Shown here one piece after another: positions 36,703-45,034 of a DNA stretch of 64,000 bases. Source of the DNA: Thalassospira profundimaris (GTDB lineage Bacteria > Pseudomonadota > Alphaproteobacteria > Rhodospirillales > Thalassospiraceae); contig NZ_JPWH01000004.1 in assembly GCF_003326755.1 (NCBI RefSeq), positions 62,001 to 126,000 of the forward strand. Direction: 5' to 3'. How positions within the stretch are numbered: the first letter of the stretch is position 1; every line of letters begins with the position of its first letter. Under the pieces are notes generated by a model. The model was not told the DNA's origin and searched no databases. It was given only the letters and a program-made list of their open reading frames with translations. The translations under genes and the position numbers were made by a program.

Positions 36703-37695
36703 TCAGGAAACGATCTCGGTGCCGGCATTCGATGCGTCGCATCTTTGCCGGGCGAGGGTGGCGATTGCGGTGTCCTGGACACCTGTTCCGGTCAGGTCGC
36801 AAAGCGTAATCTGCCGGGCGTCGCTGCGCCCCATCGCAGATCCGGCAATGACCTGACCCAGTTCTGTCTGGCGACTGTTGGCATTAGCCAGTCCGGCATC
36901 AATGGCGTGATGAAGTTCGCCAAGAATGCGGCACTGGGCCGTGCTGTCGCAGACATAAAGATCCGCCCTGGCAAACAGGGCCGGATCAATTTCGTTTTTA
37001 TGTTCGGCGTCCGAGCCCATTGCCGTCACATGGGTGCCCGGGGCAATCCAGTCCGCCTGAACAATCGGGCTTCGGGCCGGGGTGGTGGTAACAACGATGT
37101 CCGCCCCGTCGCAGGCGGCCTTGCCATCGTCGGTGGCGGAAACGGCGATACCCAGATCGCGGCTGGTGTCGCGGGCGGCTTTTTCCGCCCTGGCAATATC
37201 GCGCCCCCAAATGGTGGCCGTGGTGATGGGCCGCACCAGTGCAAGGGCCGCCAGTTGCAACCGGGCCTGAACGCCGGTGCCAAAAATGGCGGCGTGGCTG
37301 GCATCCTTGCGGGCAAGATGACGGGCCGCAACACCACCCGCCGCAGCGGTACGAATGTCAGTCAAATAGCCATTATCAAGTAAAACCGCCTCCAAAAGCC
37401 CGGTTTTGGCGGAAAACAGGTTCATCAAGCCGTTGACCGAGGGCAGCCCCAGCTTGGGATTGTCAAAAAAGCCGGGGCTGATTTTAATCGCAAAGCTGTC
37501 TACCCCCGGCACATAGGCGGTTTTGACGTCAACTTCGCCGTTGTGATCCTCGATATCCAGGCGCAGGATGGGTGGCATGCGCACATCCTGTGTTGCCAGG
37601 GCATGGAACGCCTCTTCGACGCATTTGATGGCATCAAGGTCGAGGGTGACAACGTTGCGCAATTCGCTTTCGGTCAGAATCCGGATATTGGGCAT
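36703..37695 (-). CDS. eutC: Ornithine cyclodeaminase-like ectoine utilization protein
   Basis: Protein of 330 residues of the ornithine cyclodeaminase/mu-crystallin family. The NAD-binding motif AAIFGTGVQARLQLAALA lies near residue 130, with VVTTTPARSPIV and YVCDSTAQCRILGEL later. Together with EutA and EutB it converts 5-hydroxyectoine to ectoine, as known for other loci. It starts 3 bases after the eutB stop; GGGAG precedes the ATG. Confidence 0.94.
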   Translation of the reverse strand: MPNIRILTESELRNVVTLDLDAIKCVEEAFHALATQDVRMPPILRLDIEDHNGEVDVKTAYVPGVDSFAIKISPGFFDNPKLGLPSVNGLMNLFSAKTGLLEAVLLDNGYLTDIRTAAAGGVAARHLARKDASHAAIFGTGVQARLQLAALALVRPITTATIWGRDIARAEKAARDTSRDLGIAVSATDDGKAACDGADIVVTTTPARSPIVQADWIAPGTHVTAMGSDAEHKNEIDPALFARADLYVCDSTAQCRILGELHHAIDAGLANANSRQTELGQVIAGSAMGRSDARQITLCDLTGTGVQDTAIATLARQRCDASNAGTEIVS

Positions 37696-37698
37696 GAG

Positions 37699-38727
37699 TC
37701 ATGCTCCCTTTTCACTGGATGCTGGTTTGGACTGTTCTGCCTCTTGGGCAAGGTCAACATCTTCGCCGCCAATGATGCGGCGATGCAGGCCCATATCGAT
37801 ATTGCAGCCGGTGCTAAGTACTACGGTGCGACCGGGATTATCGATCAATCCGGCGCGAAGGGCGGCAATGCCAACGGCGGCAGCCCCTTCGATCACCTGT
37901 TGGTCATCGACATAGGCGGCACGAATGCCATCGGCAATCTGGGCTTCGTTGACCAGAACAAAATCGTCGGTCAGATCGCCGCACATATCGAATGTATACA
38001 TATTGTTTTCGCCAATGCCACCACCCAGGCTGTCGGCAAGGCTGGGCCATTCGCGCACCGAGGTCGGCTTGCCCGCTTGCAGGCTTTCGATCATGGCGCA
38101 GCCGCGCTCCATCGAAATACCAACGACCCGGATGGCCGGATTAATCGACTTGGCCGCCAGCGCCACACCGGCCAAAAGTCCACCCCCCGAAAGGGGCACC
38201 AACAGGGTTTCGGCATCGGGCAGTTGCTCCAGCACTTCGACACCAAGGGTTCCCTGTCCGGCAATCACATCGGCATGGTCAAAGGGCGGCAGCATGATCA
38301 TGCCGTCGTCTTTGACCAGGCGATCCACTTCCTTTTGGGCTTCGTCCTGGGACTGGCCCGAAATCAGGATTTCAGCACCCTGGGCGCGGATACCCGCGAC
38401 CTTGTTTTCTGGTACCAGTTCGGACATGCAAATGACCGCACGAACCCCGGCATTACGCGCCGCATTGGCAAGTGCACGGCCATAATTGCCGGTGGAAACA
38501 CCGACAACGCCTTTGGCCTTTTCATCATCCGTCAGGCTTAAAACGGCATTGGCCGCCCCGCGCAGTTTAAAGCTGCCGGTATATTGCTGGTGTTCGCATT
38601 TCAGCCACACCGGGCTTCCGACATGGTCAGATAGGCTCTGGCTGGGGCGAAGGGGTGTATTTATCACATGTCCGGCGATGCGCTTGCGGGCTGCAAGGAT
38701 ATCGCCAAGGGTAATCGGCTCTTTCAT
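37699..38727 (-). CDS. eutB: Hydroxyectoine utilization dehydratase
   Basis: PLP-dependent threonine/serine dehydratase-like enzyme of 342 residues. Schiff-base lysine in YTGSFKLRGAANA near residue 52, glycine-rich phosphate loop PLSGGGLLAGVALA, and IDNPGRTVVLSTGCNIDM at the C-terminus. It is thought to dehydrate the hydroxyl of 5-hydroxyectoine. Tightly spaced with eutA (14 bases) and eutC (3 bases), so all three are co-translated. Confidence 0.95.
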   Translation of the reverse strand: MKEPITLGDILAARKRIAGHVINTPLRPSQSLSDHVGSPVWLKCEHQQYTGSFKLRGAANAVLSLTDDEKAKGVVGVSTGNYGRALANAARNAGVRAVICMSELVPENKVAGIRAQGAEILISGQSQDEAQKEVDRLVKDDGMIMLPPFDHADVIAGQGTLGVEVLEQLPDAETLLVPLSGGGLLAGVALAAKSINPAIRVVGISMERGCAMIESLQAGKPTSVREWPSLADSLGGGIGENNMYTFDMCGDLTDDFVLVNEAQIADGIRAAYVDDQQVIEGAAAVGIAALRAGLIDNPGRTVVLSTGCNIDMGLHRRIIGGEDVDLAQEAEQSKPASSEKGA

Positions 38728-38741
38728 TGCGACCTCGTTGC

Positions 38742-39524
38742 TCAGGCGGTTGGTGGTTTATGGTCAAACAGGCTGCCAAAACCCGTGACGGGTTTGTCAT
38801 AATTCATCAGGTTCAGGGCGTGCCAGACCAGGGCCTGATTGCTGGTAATGACCGGCTTGCCCAAAAGCTGTTCGGTGCGTTGCGCAATTTCGGCAGACCG
38901 GATGGCGGTGCAGGAAATGAACACCGCATCGGCATCATCGGTATTGGCCTTAAGGGCTGCTGCCATAATTACGTCAGGCGGGATGGCCGTCATATCCGGG
39001 TCGTTTTCCAGGCCAAAACCAAGGATACGGGTTGGCTCAAACCCCTGTTTGGCAAAGCCGTCGGCGACTGCGGCGGTTACATCCAGAATATAAGGGGCGA
39101 CAATGGCAATTTTTTGCGCCTTCACGCTACTTAGCGCCATATGTGACGCCAATAAGGGATTGGTAACGTTGCAGCCCGGCATGCCTTCCCGGATCAGGGC
39201 GGCAATCCGGTCTGATCCGTTAACCACCGTACCGGATGTACAGCCGAAAATGGCAACATCAACACCAAAACCGGGCAACAGGGTGTGGGCGGCACGCGGT
39301 AAATCATCGGCCATTGCCCGCAGGCTATCAACCGTGATGGGGTTGGCATTGGCAATGCGCGTGGTGAACAGGCGTACATCATTTGGCAGGATGTGGCGCA
39401 GGTCATCTTCACTGTTAAAGTCGGTTGCCAGCGTAATCAGCCCGACCCGGCCTGCCGGGCCCACCGGGTCGGGTTTGTAGCTTATATCGGCCAGCTCTGG
39501 TGTGATGCCGGTAGGGGCTGACAT
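38742..39524 (-). CDS. eutA: Ectoine utilization protein, Asp/Glu racemase fold
   Basis: Enzyme of 260 residues of the aspartate/glutamate racemase and maleate isomerase superfamily. The two catalytic cysteines are in IFGCTSGTVVNG and VFISCTAIRSAEI, and the usual VNPLL-like segment follows as VTNPLLASHMAL. Acts with EutB and EutC on hydroxyectoine. GGAG precedes the ATG. The gap of 89 bases to uehC holds no clear terminator, so co-transcription with the importer is likely. Confidence 0.93.
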   Translation of the reverse strand: MSAPTGITPELADISYKPDPVGPAGRVGLITLATDFNSEDDLRHILPNDVRLFTTRIANANPITVDSLRAMADDLPRAAHTLLPGFGVDVAIFGCTSGTVVNGSDRIAALIREGMPGCNVTNPLLASHMALSSVKAQKIAIVAPYILDVTAAVADGFAKQGFEPTRILGFGLENDPDMTAIPPDVIMAAALKANTDDADAVFISCTAIRSAEIAQRTEQLLGKPVITSNQALVWHALNLMNYDKPVTGFGSLFDHKPPTA

Positions 39525-39613
39525 CGTTTATTGCTCCGTCCAAACAGTAACGTCGTTGCCAAGGCCGAAAACCGGGGTTTCCGCCCCGGTTTTTTGACGG
39601 GGCGGAAACAGTG

Positions 39614-40897
39614 TTAACGGAAGGCGGTTTCAGGCAGAAAGGTTGCGATCTGCGGGAAGAAAATCAACAGAACCGCTACCAGCAACAGCATGCAGATAAA
39701 GGGTGGTGTGCCCTTGATGACTTCGGCATAGGGTCGCCTGAAGATGGCGATGGCCGTGAAAATGTCGCACCCGAACGGTGGTGTTGCCGACCCGATTGCC
39801 ACCTGCAATGTCACCAGTGTCCCGACCAGGATCGGATCAATTCCGGCATTGTTGACCAGCGGCATGAAGATCGGCGTCAACACCAGAATGACCACAATCG
39901 GGTCCACGAACATGCAGCCAATGAAAAAGGCAATCGAGATGGCAAACAGGATGGTGTAGGGACCGGCACTATCAAGGGCCAGCGCGCCAATCACCGCCTG
40001 CGGGATCTGGGCGAAGGAAATGACAAACGAAAATGTCGTGCCTGCACCCACCAGAATAAACACCACAGCCGTGATCAGCCCGGTGGAGCGGGCAATTTCC
40101 AGCAGTTCGTGCCATTTGACGGACCGGAAAATGAGGACTTCAAGGATGATGGCATAAATTACCGAGACGGCGGCAACTTCGGTCGGGCTGACCCAGCCCA
40201 GATAAATACCGCCAACAATCAGCACCGGGAACATGATGGCGGGTCCGGCATTGATCACGGCCTTGCCACGTTCAAGCCAGGTGCGACGCGGGATGGTGGG
40301 AATGTCGTGGTGTTTCGCATACCAGACCGAATAGGCCGAAAACAGCAGCAAAATCAGCACACCCGGGCCAATACCGGCAATGAACAGTTCGCCGATGGAA
40401 ACCTTGCCGACCACGCCAAACACGATCATGCCGATCGAGGGCGGGATCAGAAAGGCGATGTCACTGGCATTAATGATCAATGCCATTGTGAAGCTGTCTT
40501 TATAGCCCGCCTCAAGCATTTTGGGGCGGAGCGGCCCCCCCATTGCCACCACGGTGGCCTGGGTGGAACCGGAAACCGCGCCAAACAATGTACAGCCTAG
40601 TGCCGTTGTTACGGCCAGGCCGCCGCGGATATGGCCAACAAAGGTCATGGCGAGGTCGATCAGGCGGCTTGCGGTGCGGCCTTTGGTCACAATATCGGCC
40701 GCGAAAATGAACATTGGCACCGCAATCAGCGCAACGGGGCTGATACCGCTGACCATTTGCTGAATGATTATCTGGTGCGGGATGGGCATGAAAAACGCAA
40801 AGGCAATGACACTGGCCGCTGCCAGCGGCACCATCATGGGAAAGCCCAGCAAAAGCAGGCCCAGCATGACGATGATGATTGTTGTCCCTAAATCCAT
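39614..40897 (-). CDS. uehC: Ectoine/hydroxyectoine TRAP transporter large permease
   Basis: DctM-type membrane subunit of 427 residues with about 12 helices. Typical phrases are GFPMMVPLAAASVIAF, FGAVSGSTQATVVAMGG, INASDIAFLIPPSIGM and FGCDIFTAIAIFR. It uses an ion gradient to import ligand delivered by UehA. It follows uehB by 14 bases. Assignment to ectoines rests on the surrounding catabolic genes; uehA is on the other strand beyond enuR. Confidence 0.94.
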   Translation of the reverse strand: MDLGTTIIIVMLGLLLLGFPMMVPLAAASVIAFAFFMPIPHQIIIQQMVSGISPVALIAVPMFIFAADIVTKGRTASRLIDLAMTFVGHIRGGLAVTTALGCTLFGAVSGSTQATVVAMGGPLRPKMLEAGYKDSFTMALIINASDIAFLIPPSIGMIVFGVVGKVSIGELFIAGIGPGVLILLLFSAYSVWYAKHHDIPTIPRRTWLERGKAVINAGPAIMFPVLIVGGIYLGWVSPTEVAAVSVIYAIILEVLIFRSVKWHELLEIARSTGLITAVVFILVGAGTTFSFVISFAQIPQAVIGALALDSAGPYTILFAISIAFFIGCMFVDPIVVILVLTPIFMPLVNNAGIDPILVGTLVTLQVAIGSATPPFGCDIFTAIAIFRRPYAEVIKGTPPFICMLLLVAVLLIFFPQIATFLPETAFR

Positions 40898-40911
40898 TGT
40901 TTTCCTGCCCC

Positions 40912-41496
40912 TTAAAGATGCGTATCAAGATTGTCGTCATACGTATCCTCGACCCGGTAAGACAGGTGCACACCTGGCTTGAGAATGTTGGTCAGGGCAG
41001 CAAGGACAAACTGGATGCCGGTTACAGTCAGGCCGAAAGGCACAATCAGCACCGTGTAATACATGGGAATGCGCAGCGAGGGGGTCAGGCGGTTGGTCTT
41101 GATCAGTCCGGCGACATAATCGATTGAATAATACGCCAGAATAAACAACAGGGTCGCCGTTCCAAGTGAAACGATGATCATCAGAATTTTGCTGGCAGCC
41201 GGTCCCAGCATGTCGGAAAAGGCCGACATGCGAATATGACGCCCCATGCGTGCCGCTTCCGAAATGCCGACAAAGGTGACAAGAATGATAAGGAACGTGT
41301 TGAGTTCCTCGGAGAAAAACAGGCTGGAACTGAAACCGAGGCGGGCAACCACATTGGCAACGGTGTTGATTGCCATGATGATGATGCTCCAGCCGAGCAA
41401 CTGACGTTCGACAACCGAGAGCCAGTCATCGATTTTTCTAAGTACATGTAGCGCCGTGCGGGATTGCACAGGTGCTTCGCCGTCTGATCCTGACAT
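40912..41496 (-). CDS. uehB: Ectoine/hydroxyectoine TRAP transporter small permease
   Basis: DctQ-type subunit of 194 residues with four helices; the DctQ motif region is seen in VNVVARLGFSSSLFFSEELN and GISEAARMGRHIRMSAF. The ATG at 41496 follows a perfect AAGGAGGT; the frame also runs upstream to 41565 without homology. First gene of the uehBC-eutABC-doeAB-doeX operon. An EnuR-like palindrome lies about 130 bases upstream. Confidence 0.93.
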   Translation of the reverse strand: MSGSDGEAPVQSRTALHVLRKIDDWLSVVERQLLGWSIIIMAINTVANVVARLGFSSSLFFSEELNTFLIILVTFVGISEAARMGRHIRMSAFSDMLGPAASKILMIIVSLGTATLLFILAYYSIDYVAGLIKTNRLTPSLRIPMYYTVLIVPFGLTVTGIQFVLAALTNILKPGVHLSYRVEDTYDDNLDTHL

Positions 41497-41628
41497 ACGA
41501 CCTCCTTGCTGCGCGTGCGAGACATTCATTTGGAACGCGTTGTTATACGAACGGTTCCCTCCCACGGTTATTCAGTCTGCTTCACGCCGTAGTTCAGAAT
41601 AGAAACGTGTTTGAACGGTTCAATGTAA

Positions 41629-41647
41629 TTTTTGTGTCATGACAAAA
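41629..41647. promoter_or_regulatory. Candidate EnuR operator before uehB
   Basis: TTTTTGTGTCATGACAAAA contains the perfect palindrome TGTCATGACA. It directly follows the enuR stop codon and lies 130 bases upstream of uehB. A close match occurs at 43116-43134 in the enuR-uehA gap. Assignment to EnuR is inferred from this double occurrence. Confidence 0.5.
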
Positions 41648-43045
41648 TCAGTACATCACATCGAACGCATGGACGCCGGGCATCTGTTCCATTGTATGGC
41701 GTATTTGCATGAGCCCGCGATGCAGGCTGGGTGTATCAATGGCACCGCCAATACAAACCCGGATGGCATTGGGCCGTTTGACCTTTACGGTCATGAAGGG
41801 GTCCGAAATGGTGACGGCGACGCCGTTTTTCCGCAATTCGGAGGCAAACCATTCTTCCTGCCAATGGTCGGGAATGCGGATCCAGGCTGAAAGCGAGGTG
41901 GGATGATGGCGAACAACGGCATCGCCCAAGACTTCGGCAACCAGGCTTTGGCGTTCGCGCATCAGGGCGCGCTGCACGGTGACGGCCTGGGCAACCACGC
42001 CATCCTCGATCCAGCGGGCGCCGATTTCGGCAATCAGCGGTGTTCCCATCCAGCCGGTTACGCGCAAAACGCTGCTTGCACGAATTGAAAGATGTTTGGG
42101 AACAACAAGGTACCCTGTTCTCAGGCCGGGCATGACAATTTTGGTCAGGCTGGAAATATGAAATCCCAATTGCGGGATAAAACTGGTGACAGGCGGCAGG
42201 TTTTGTTCCAGCAGTGGTCGGTAAACATCATCCTCGATCACGTAAACGCCATGCTGACTGGCAATTTCGGCGATGCGTTTGCGCCGTTCCAGGCCCATCA
42301 AACAGTTGGTCGGGTTGGTATAGACCGGGGTGATGACAAGGGCGCGAATGGCGCGTTGCTGGCATTCACGTTCAAATGCTTCGGGTAAAATGCCTTCGTC
42401 ATCGGTCGGCAGCGCGCCCAGTTTAAAGCGCAAAACGCTGGCCGTGCCAATCACGCCATGATCGGTCAGGCTTTCGGTCAGTACCACGTCGTCGGGTTGC
42501 ACGATGGAGGCCAGGGCAATAAAAACCCCCTGGGCGGCCCCATTGGTGACGATGGTATGTGACGGGTCCGCAGTGAGCCCCATCCCCGCCAGCCATTTAA
42601 CGCCCACCTCGCGATGATAATCAAAACCGGCGACCGGTCGGCAGCTTTCCATCCACGGTTGGTGCGGGTCTTCCGCCAGGCGCTGGTGCATCTGGCGGGA
42701 AAGATCATTGTGAAAGTCGGTATAAGCGGCACGTACGATCGACAGATCGATCAAATCGGGCTGGCGATTATCCAGGATAAAGGATGCCGCCCGGTCGGTC
42801 AGGCGGGCCTGAACAAAGGTGCCGCGCCGTCGTTCGGACCGCAAATAACCCTGGCGTTCGACCTCTTTGTACGCGGCACTTACGGTCTGGACGCTGACTT
42901 TCAGGTGATAGGCAAGGTCGCGGTGGGTCGGCATTCGCACGCCGTGGCGCAAGCGACCGGACTCGATATCGGTAATGATTGCTTCGACCAGTGCCTTGTA
43001 TTTCGGGCCTGTATCACCACTCAGATCCGTCGTTGGTAGCCACAT
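41648..43045 (-). CDS. enuR: MocR/PdxR-type regulator of ectoine utilization
   Basis: Regulator of 465 residues. An N-terminal GntR-type winged helix (about residues 10-75, MPTHRDLAYHLKVSVQTVSA) is joined to a fold-I aminotransferase-like effector domain. The PLP-binding lysine is in ISSLTKIVMPGLRTGY. In characterised loci EnuR represses and is released by diaminobutyrate species bound to PLP. It lies between uehB and the divergent uehA, so it controls genes on both sides. Confidence 0.95.
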   Translation of the reverse strand: MWLPTTDLSGDTGPKYKALVEAIITDIESGRLRHGVRMPTHRDLAYHLKVSVQTVSAAYKEVERQGYLRSERRRGTFVQARLTDRAASFILDNRQPDLIDLSIVRAAYTDFHNDLSRQMHQRLAEDPHQPWMESCRPVAGFDYHREVGVKWLAGMGLTADPSHTIVTNGAAQGVFIALASIVQPDDVVLTESLTDHGVIGTASVLRFKLGALPTDDEGILPEAFERECQQRAIRALVITPVYTNPTNCLMGLERRKRIAEIASQHGVYVIEDDVYRPLLEQNLPPVTSFIPQLGFHISSLTKIVMPGLRTGYLVVPKHLSIRASSVLRVTGWMGTPLIAEIGARWIEDGVVAQAVTVQRALMRERQSLVAEVLGDAVVRHHPTSLSAWIRIPDHWQEEWFASELRKNGVAVTISDPFMTVKVKRPNAIRVCIGGAIDTPSLHRGLMQIRHTMEQMPGVHAFDVMY

Positions 43046-43115
43046 TTTGCTCGTTCCACCCTGTGTTTTGAGACTAGCCTAACATGGTCGGGTGGCGTTT
43101 GGGTAGGTCGTTATA

Positions 43116-43134
43116 TTTTTGTCATGAAACAAAA
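43116..43134. promoter_or_regulatory. Candidate EnuR operator in the enuR-uehA gap
   Basis: TTTTTGTCATGAAACAAAA resembles the site before uehB: the core TGTCATGAAA differs in one position from TGTCATGACA and has the same T-run and A-run flanks. It is 147 bases before uehA and 71 before enuR, which allows control of both. Confidence 0.5.
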
Positions 43135-43262
43135 CACTCATTGACCTGATGCAGGAACATTTCAAAACTTCGTGCGTTCAGACAAACGACGTATCTATGC
43201 AAACCGCCGCCTGCTCTGTTTGGACGCAGGGTTGTAGTGGCACAATAAGGGAGACTTCTGTA

Positions 43263-44306
43263 ATGAGTTTGACAAAGCTCTTCAAGGCGACCCTGTCTGC
43301 CGCAGCCGTATTTGCGGTTGCAGGTACGGCAATGACTGCGCAGGCCGAGGAATGGAAATTCGCCATCGAAGAAAGCACCGGCGACGTCCAGGATTTGTAC
43401 GCCCAGAAATTTAAAGAACTGGTTGAAGAAAAATCCGGTGGTGATGTTGATGTCACCATCTACACCTATGGCCAGCTTGGTACCGAAAATGACATCACCG
43501 AACTGACCGCATCGGGGGCGATCCAGTTCTCGAACGCATCGCCCGGCCATCTGGGCACGTTTGTGCCGGAAATCCAGGTTTTTGGAGTTCCTTATCTGCT
43601 GTCGCAGAATAATGAAGTGAACAAGGAAATCCTGTCGAAAAGCCCGACCATCTACAAGGGTCTTTCCAAGGATTTTGAAAGCAAGGGCCTGAAGCTTTAT
43701 ACCATGTATCCGGAAGGGGAAATGGTATGGACCACCAAGAAGGATGTGGAAGCGCCCAAAGACCTGAACGGGGTCAAATTTCGTGTGATGACATCGCCGA
43801 TCCTGATTGACAGCTATAAGGCCTTTGGCGCCGATCCGGTGGCATTGCCGTGGGGCGAGGTGTATTCGGGGCTTCAGACCAGCGTGATTGATGCGCAGGT
43901 GAACCCGATTTTCTTCATCGAAAGTGCGAAATTCTATGAAGTAACCGATTATCTGGTTTATGCCGGTCAGCAGCAATATACCACCACGGTCGTCACCAAC
44001 GACGCCTTCTACAAAGGTTTGTCGGACGAGCGCAAAGAGATGCTGAAAGATGTTAAATCGGAACTTGATGATTACATTTTCAAGGCTCAGGCCAAGCTGA
44101 ATGATGAAGCACTTGCGAAAATCAAGAAAGCCAAGCCGAGCATCAAAGTCATCAAGCTGAATGCCGAGCAGCGCGCCAAGTTTGAAGAAGCATCCAAAGG
44201 TATTGGTGAGAAGCTGGTTCAAGAAGTTGGTGGTGACACCAAACAGGTTCTTTCCGATCTGCGCAAGGAAATTGCCGAGAAAGAAAAAGAACTTGGTAAA
44301 GAGTAA
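43263..44306 (+). CDS. uehA: Ectoine/hydroxyectoine TRAP substrate-binding protein
   Basis: Periplasmic DctP-type binding protein of 347 residues. Signal peptide ends near MTAQAEEWKF. DctP-family text includes FRVMTSPILIDSYKAFGADP, PLPWGEVYSGLQTSVIDAQ in the form ALPWGEVYSGLQTSVIDAQ, and the ligand-binding Arg in VKFRVM. The ATG at 43263 follows AAGGGAG; a frame extends upstream to 43149 with no signal. It is divergent from enuR and separate from uehBC, an uncommon arrangement. A terminator follows. Confidence 0.93.
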   Translation: MSLTKLFKATLSAAAVFAVAGTAMTAQAEEWKFAIEESTGDVQDLYAQKFKELVEEKSGGDVDVTIYTYGQLGTENDITELTASGAIQFSNASPGHLGTFVPEIQVFGVPYLLSQNNEVNKEILSKSPTIYKGLSKDFESKGLKLYTMYPEGEMVWTTKKDVEAPKDLNGVKFRVMTSPILIDSYKAFGADPVALPWGEVYSGLQTSVIDAQVNPIFFIESAKFYEVTDYLVYAGQQQYTTTVVTNDAFYKGLSDERKEMLKDVKSELDDYIFKAQAKLNDEALAKIKKAKPSIKVIKLNAEQRAKFEEASKGIGEKLVQEVGGDTKQVLSDLRKEIAEKEKELGKE

Positions 44307-44344
44307 GGTGACTGTCTGACTGTTCACAATGCTTTTGAACGGTT

Positions 44345-44380
44345 AACCCTGTCGCATCCTGTGCGGCAGGGTTTTGTTTT
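44345..44380 (+). terminator. Rho-independent terminator of uehA
   Basis: 12-base stem AACCCTGTCGCA/TGCGGCAGGGTT (one G-U pair) and a 5-base loop, followed by TTGTTTT, 38 bases after the uehA stop. Confidence 0.88.
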
Positions 44381-44398
44381 GGTGTGACGGAGAAAAAA

Positions 44399-44782
44399 TC
44401 AGATCGTAAGCATGGGAATGGGGCGGCGCAGGGTTATCCAGGCAAAAAGCCCCATCGAGGCAAGTTGCAGGAAGAAGCCGATATAGAAAGGCAGGGAAGG
44501 CCCCCCAATCTTGATGATTGCGATGCCGGCAGCGACAATCAGCGTGCCGGTAATTGCAAGAAAAACCTGGCTTTTATCCAGCCCGTCATAGTGTCGACGG
44601 CTGATGCGATAATAGGTGCCGTAAAGCGCCAGCCCGGTCCAGCCGACGAGAATGATGTAACTTGCCCCCGGTAGCACGGTTTCATGCACCGGATTGCTTA
44701 GAAGTGTTTGAAAGTTGAACAGCATTTCGCAAAAGGCAAGCCATGCGGCAGCTGTCCAGCATAGTCGCGGTAAATTGGTCAT
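44399..44782 (-). CDS. Unknown four-helix membrane protein inside the ectoine locus
   Basis: Protein of 127 residues with four hydrophobic segments (about residues 8-25, 39-56, 72-91 and 97-117). I do not recognise the family. It lies between uehA (convergent) and doeD on the same strand as doeCD, but 252 bases and a hairpin separate it from doeD, so it probably has its own promoter. A role in ectoine use is suggested by position only. Confidence 0.7.
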   Translation of the reverse strand: MTNLPRLCWTAAAWLAFCEMLFNFQTLLSNPVHETVLPGASYIILVGWTGLALYGTYYRISRRHYDGLDKSQVFLAITGTLIVAAGIAIIKIGGPSLPFYIGFFLQLASMGLFAWITLRRPIPMLTI

Positions 44783-44966
44783 TTCAGTTCCATCTTTACA
44801 GTAGCGATAACTATGCTCTTATCCCCAAGAGTATATCGTTTATTCGTTTTTTATAATTCTAAAGGATAAGTTTTTGCCGCGCAATCGGCAGTATATATTA
44901 TTTTTGTTGCATATGAGGCGTCGCGCTTGCGAAATTCGTTGAAGGCAAAGTGCTTTAAAATGCCAA

Positions 44967-44994
44967 ACCGGGCCGAACACGTGTTCGACCCGGT
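44967..44994 (-). terminator. Terminator after the doeC-doeD operon
   Basis: 14-base near-perfect palindrome ACCGGGCCGAACAC/GTGTTCGACCCGGT, followed on the minus strand by TTTGGCATTTT, 41 bases past the doeD stop. Confidence 0.72.
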
Positions 44995-45034
44995 CAGAAA
45001 AGCAGTTTTCAGGCGGTTGACGACTTGAAGAGAT

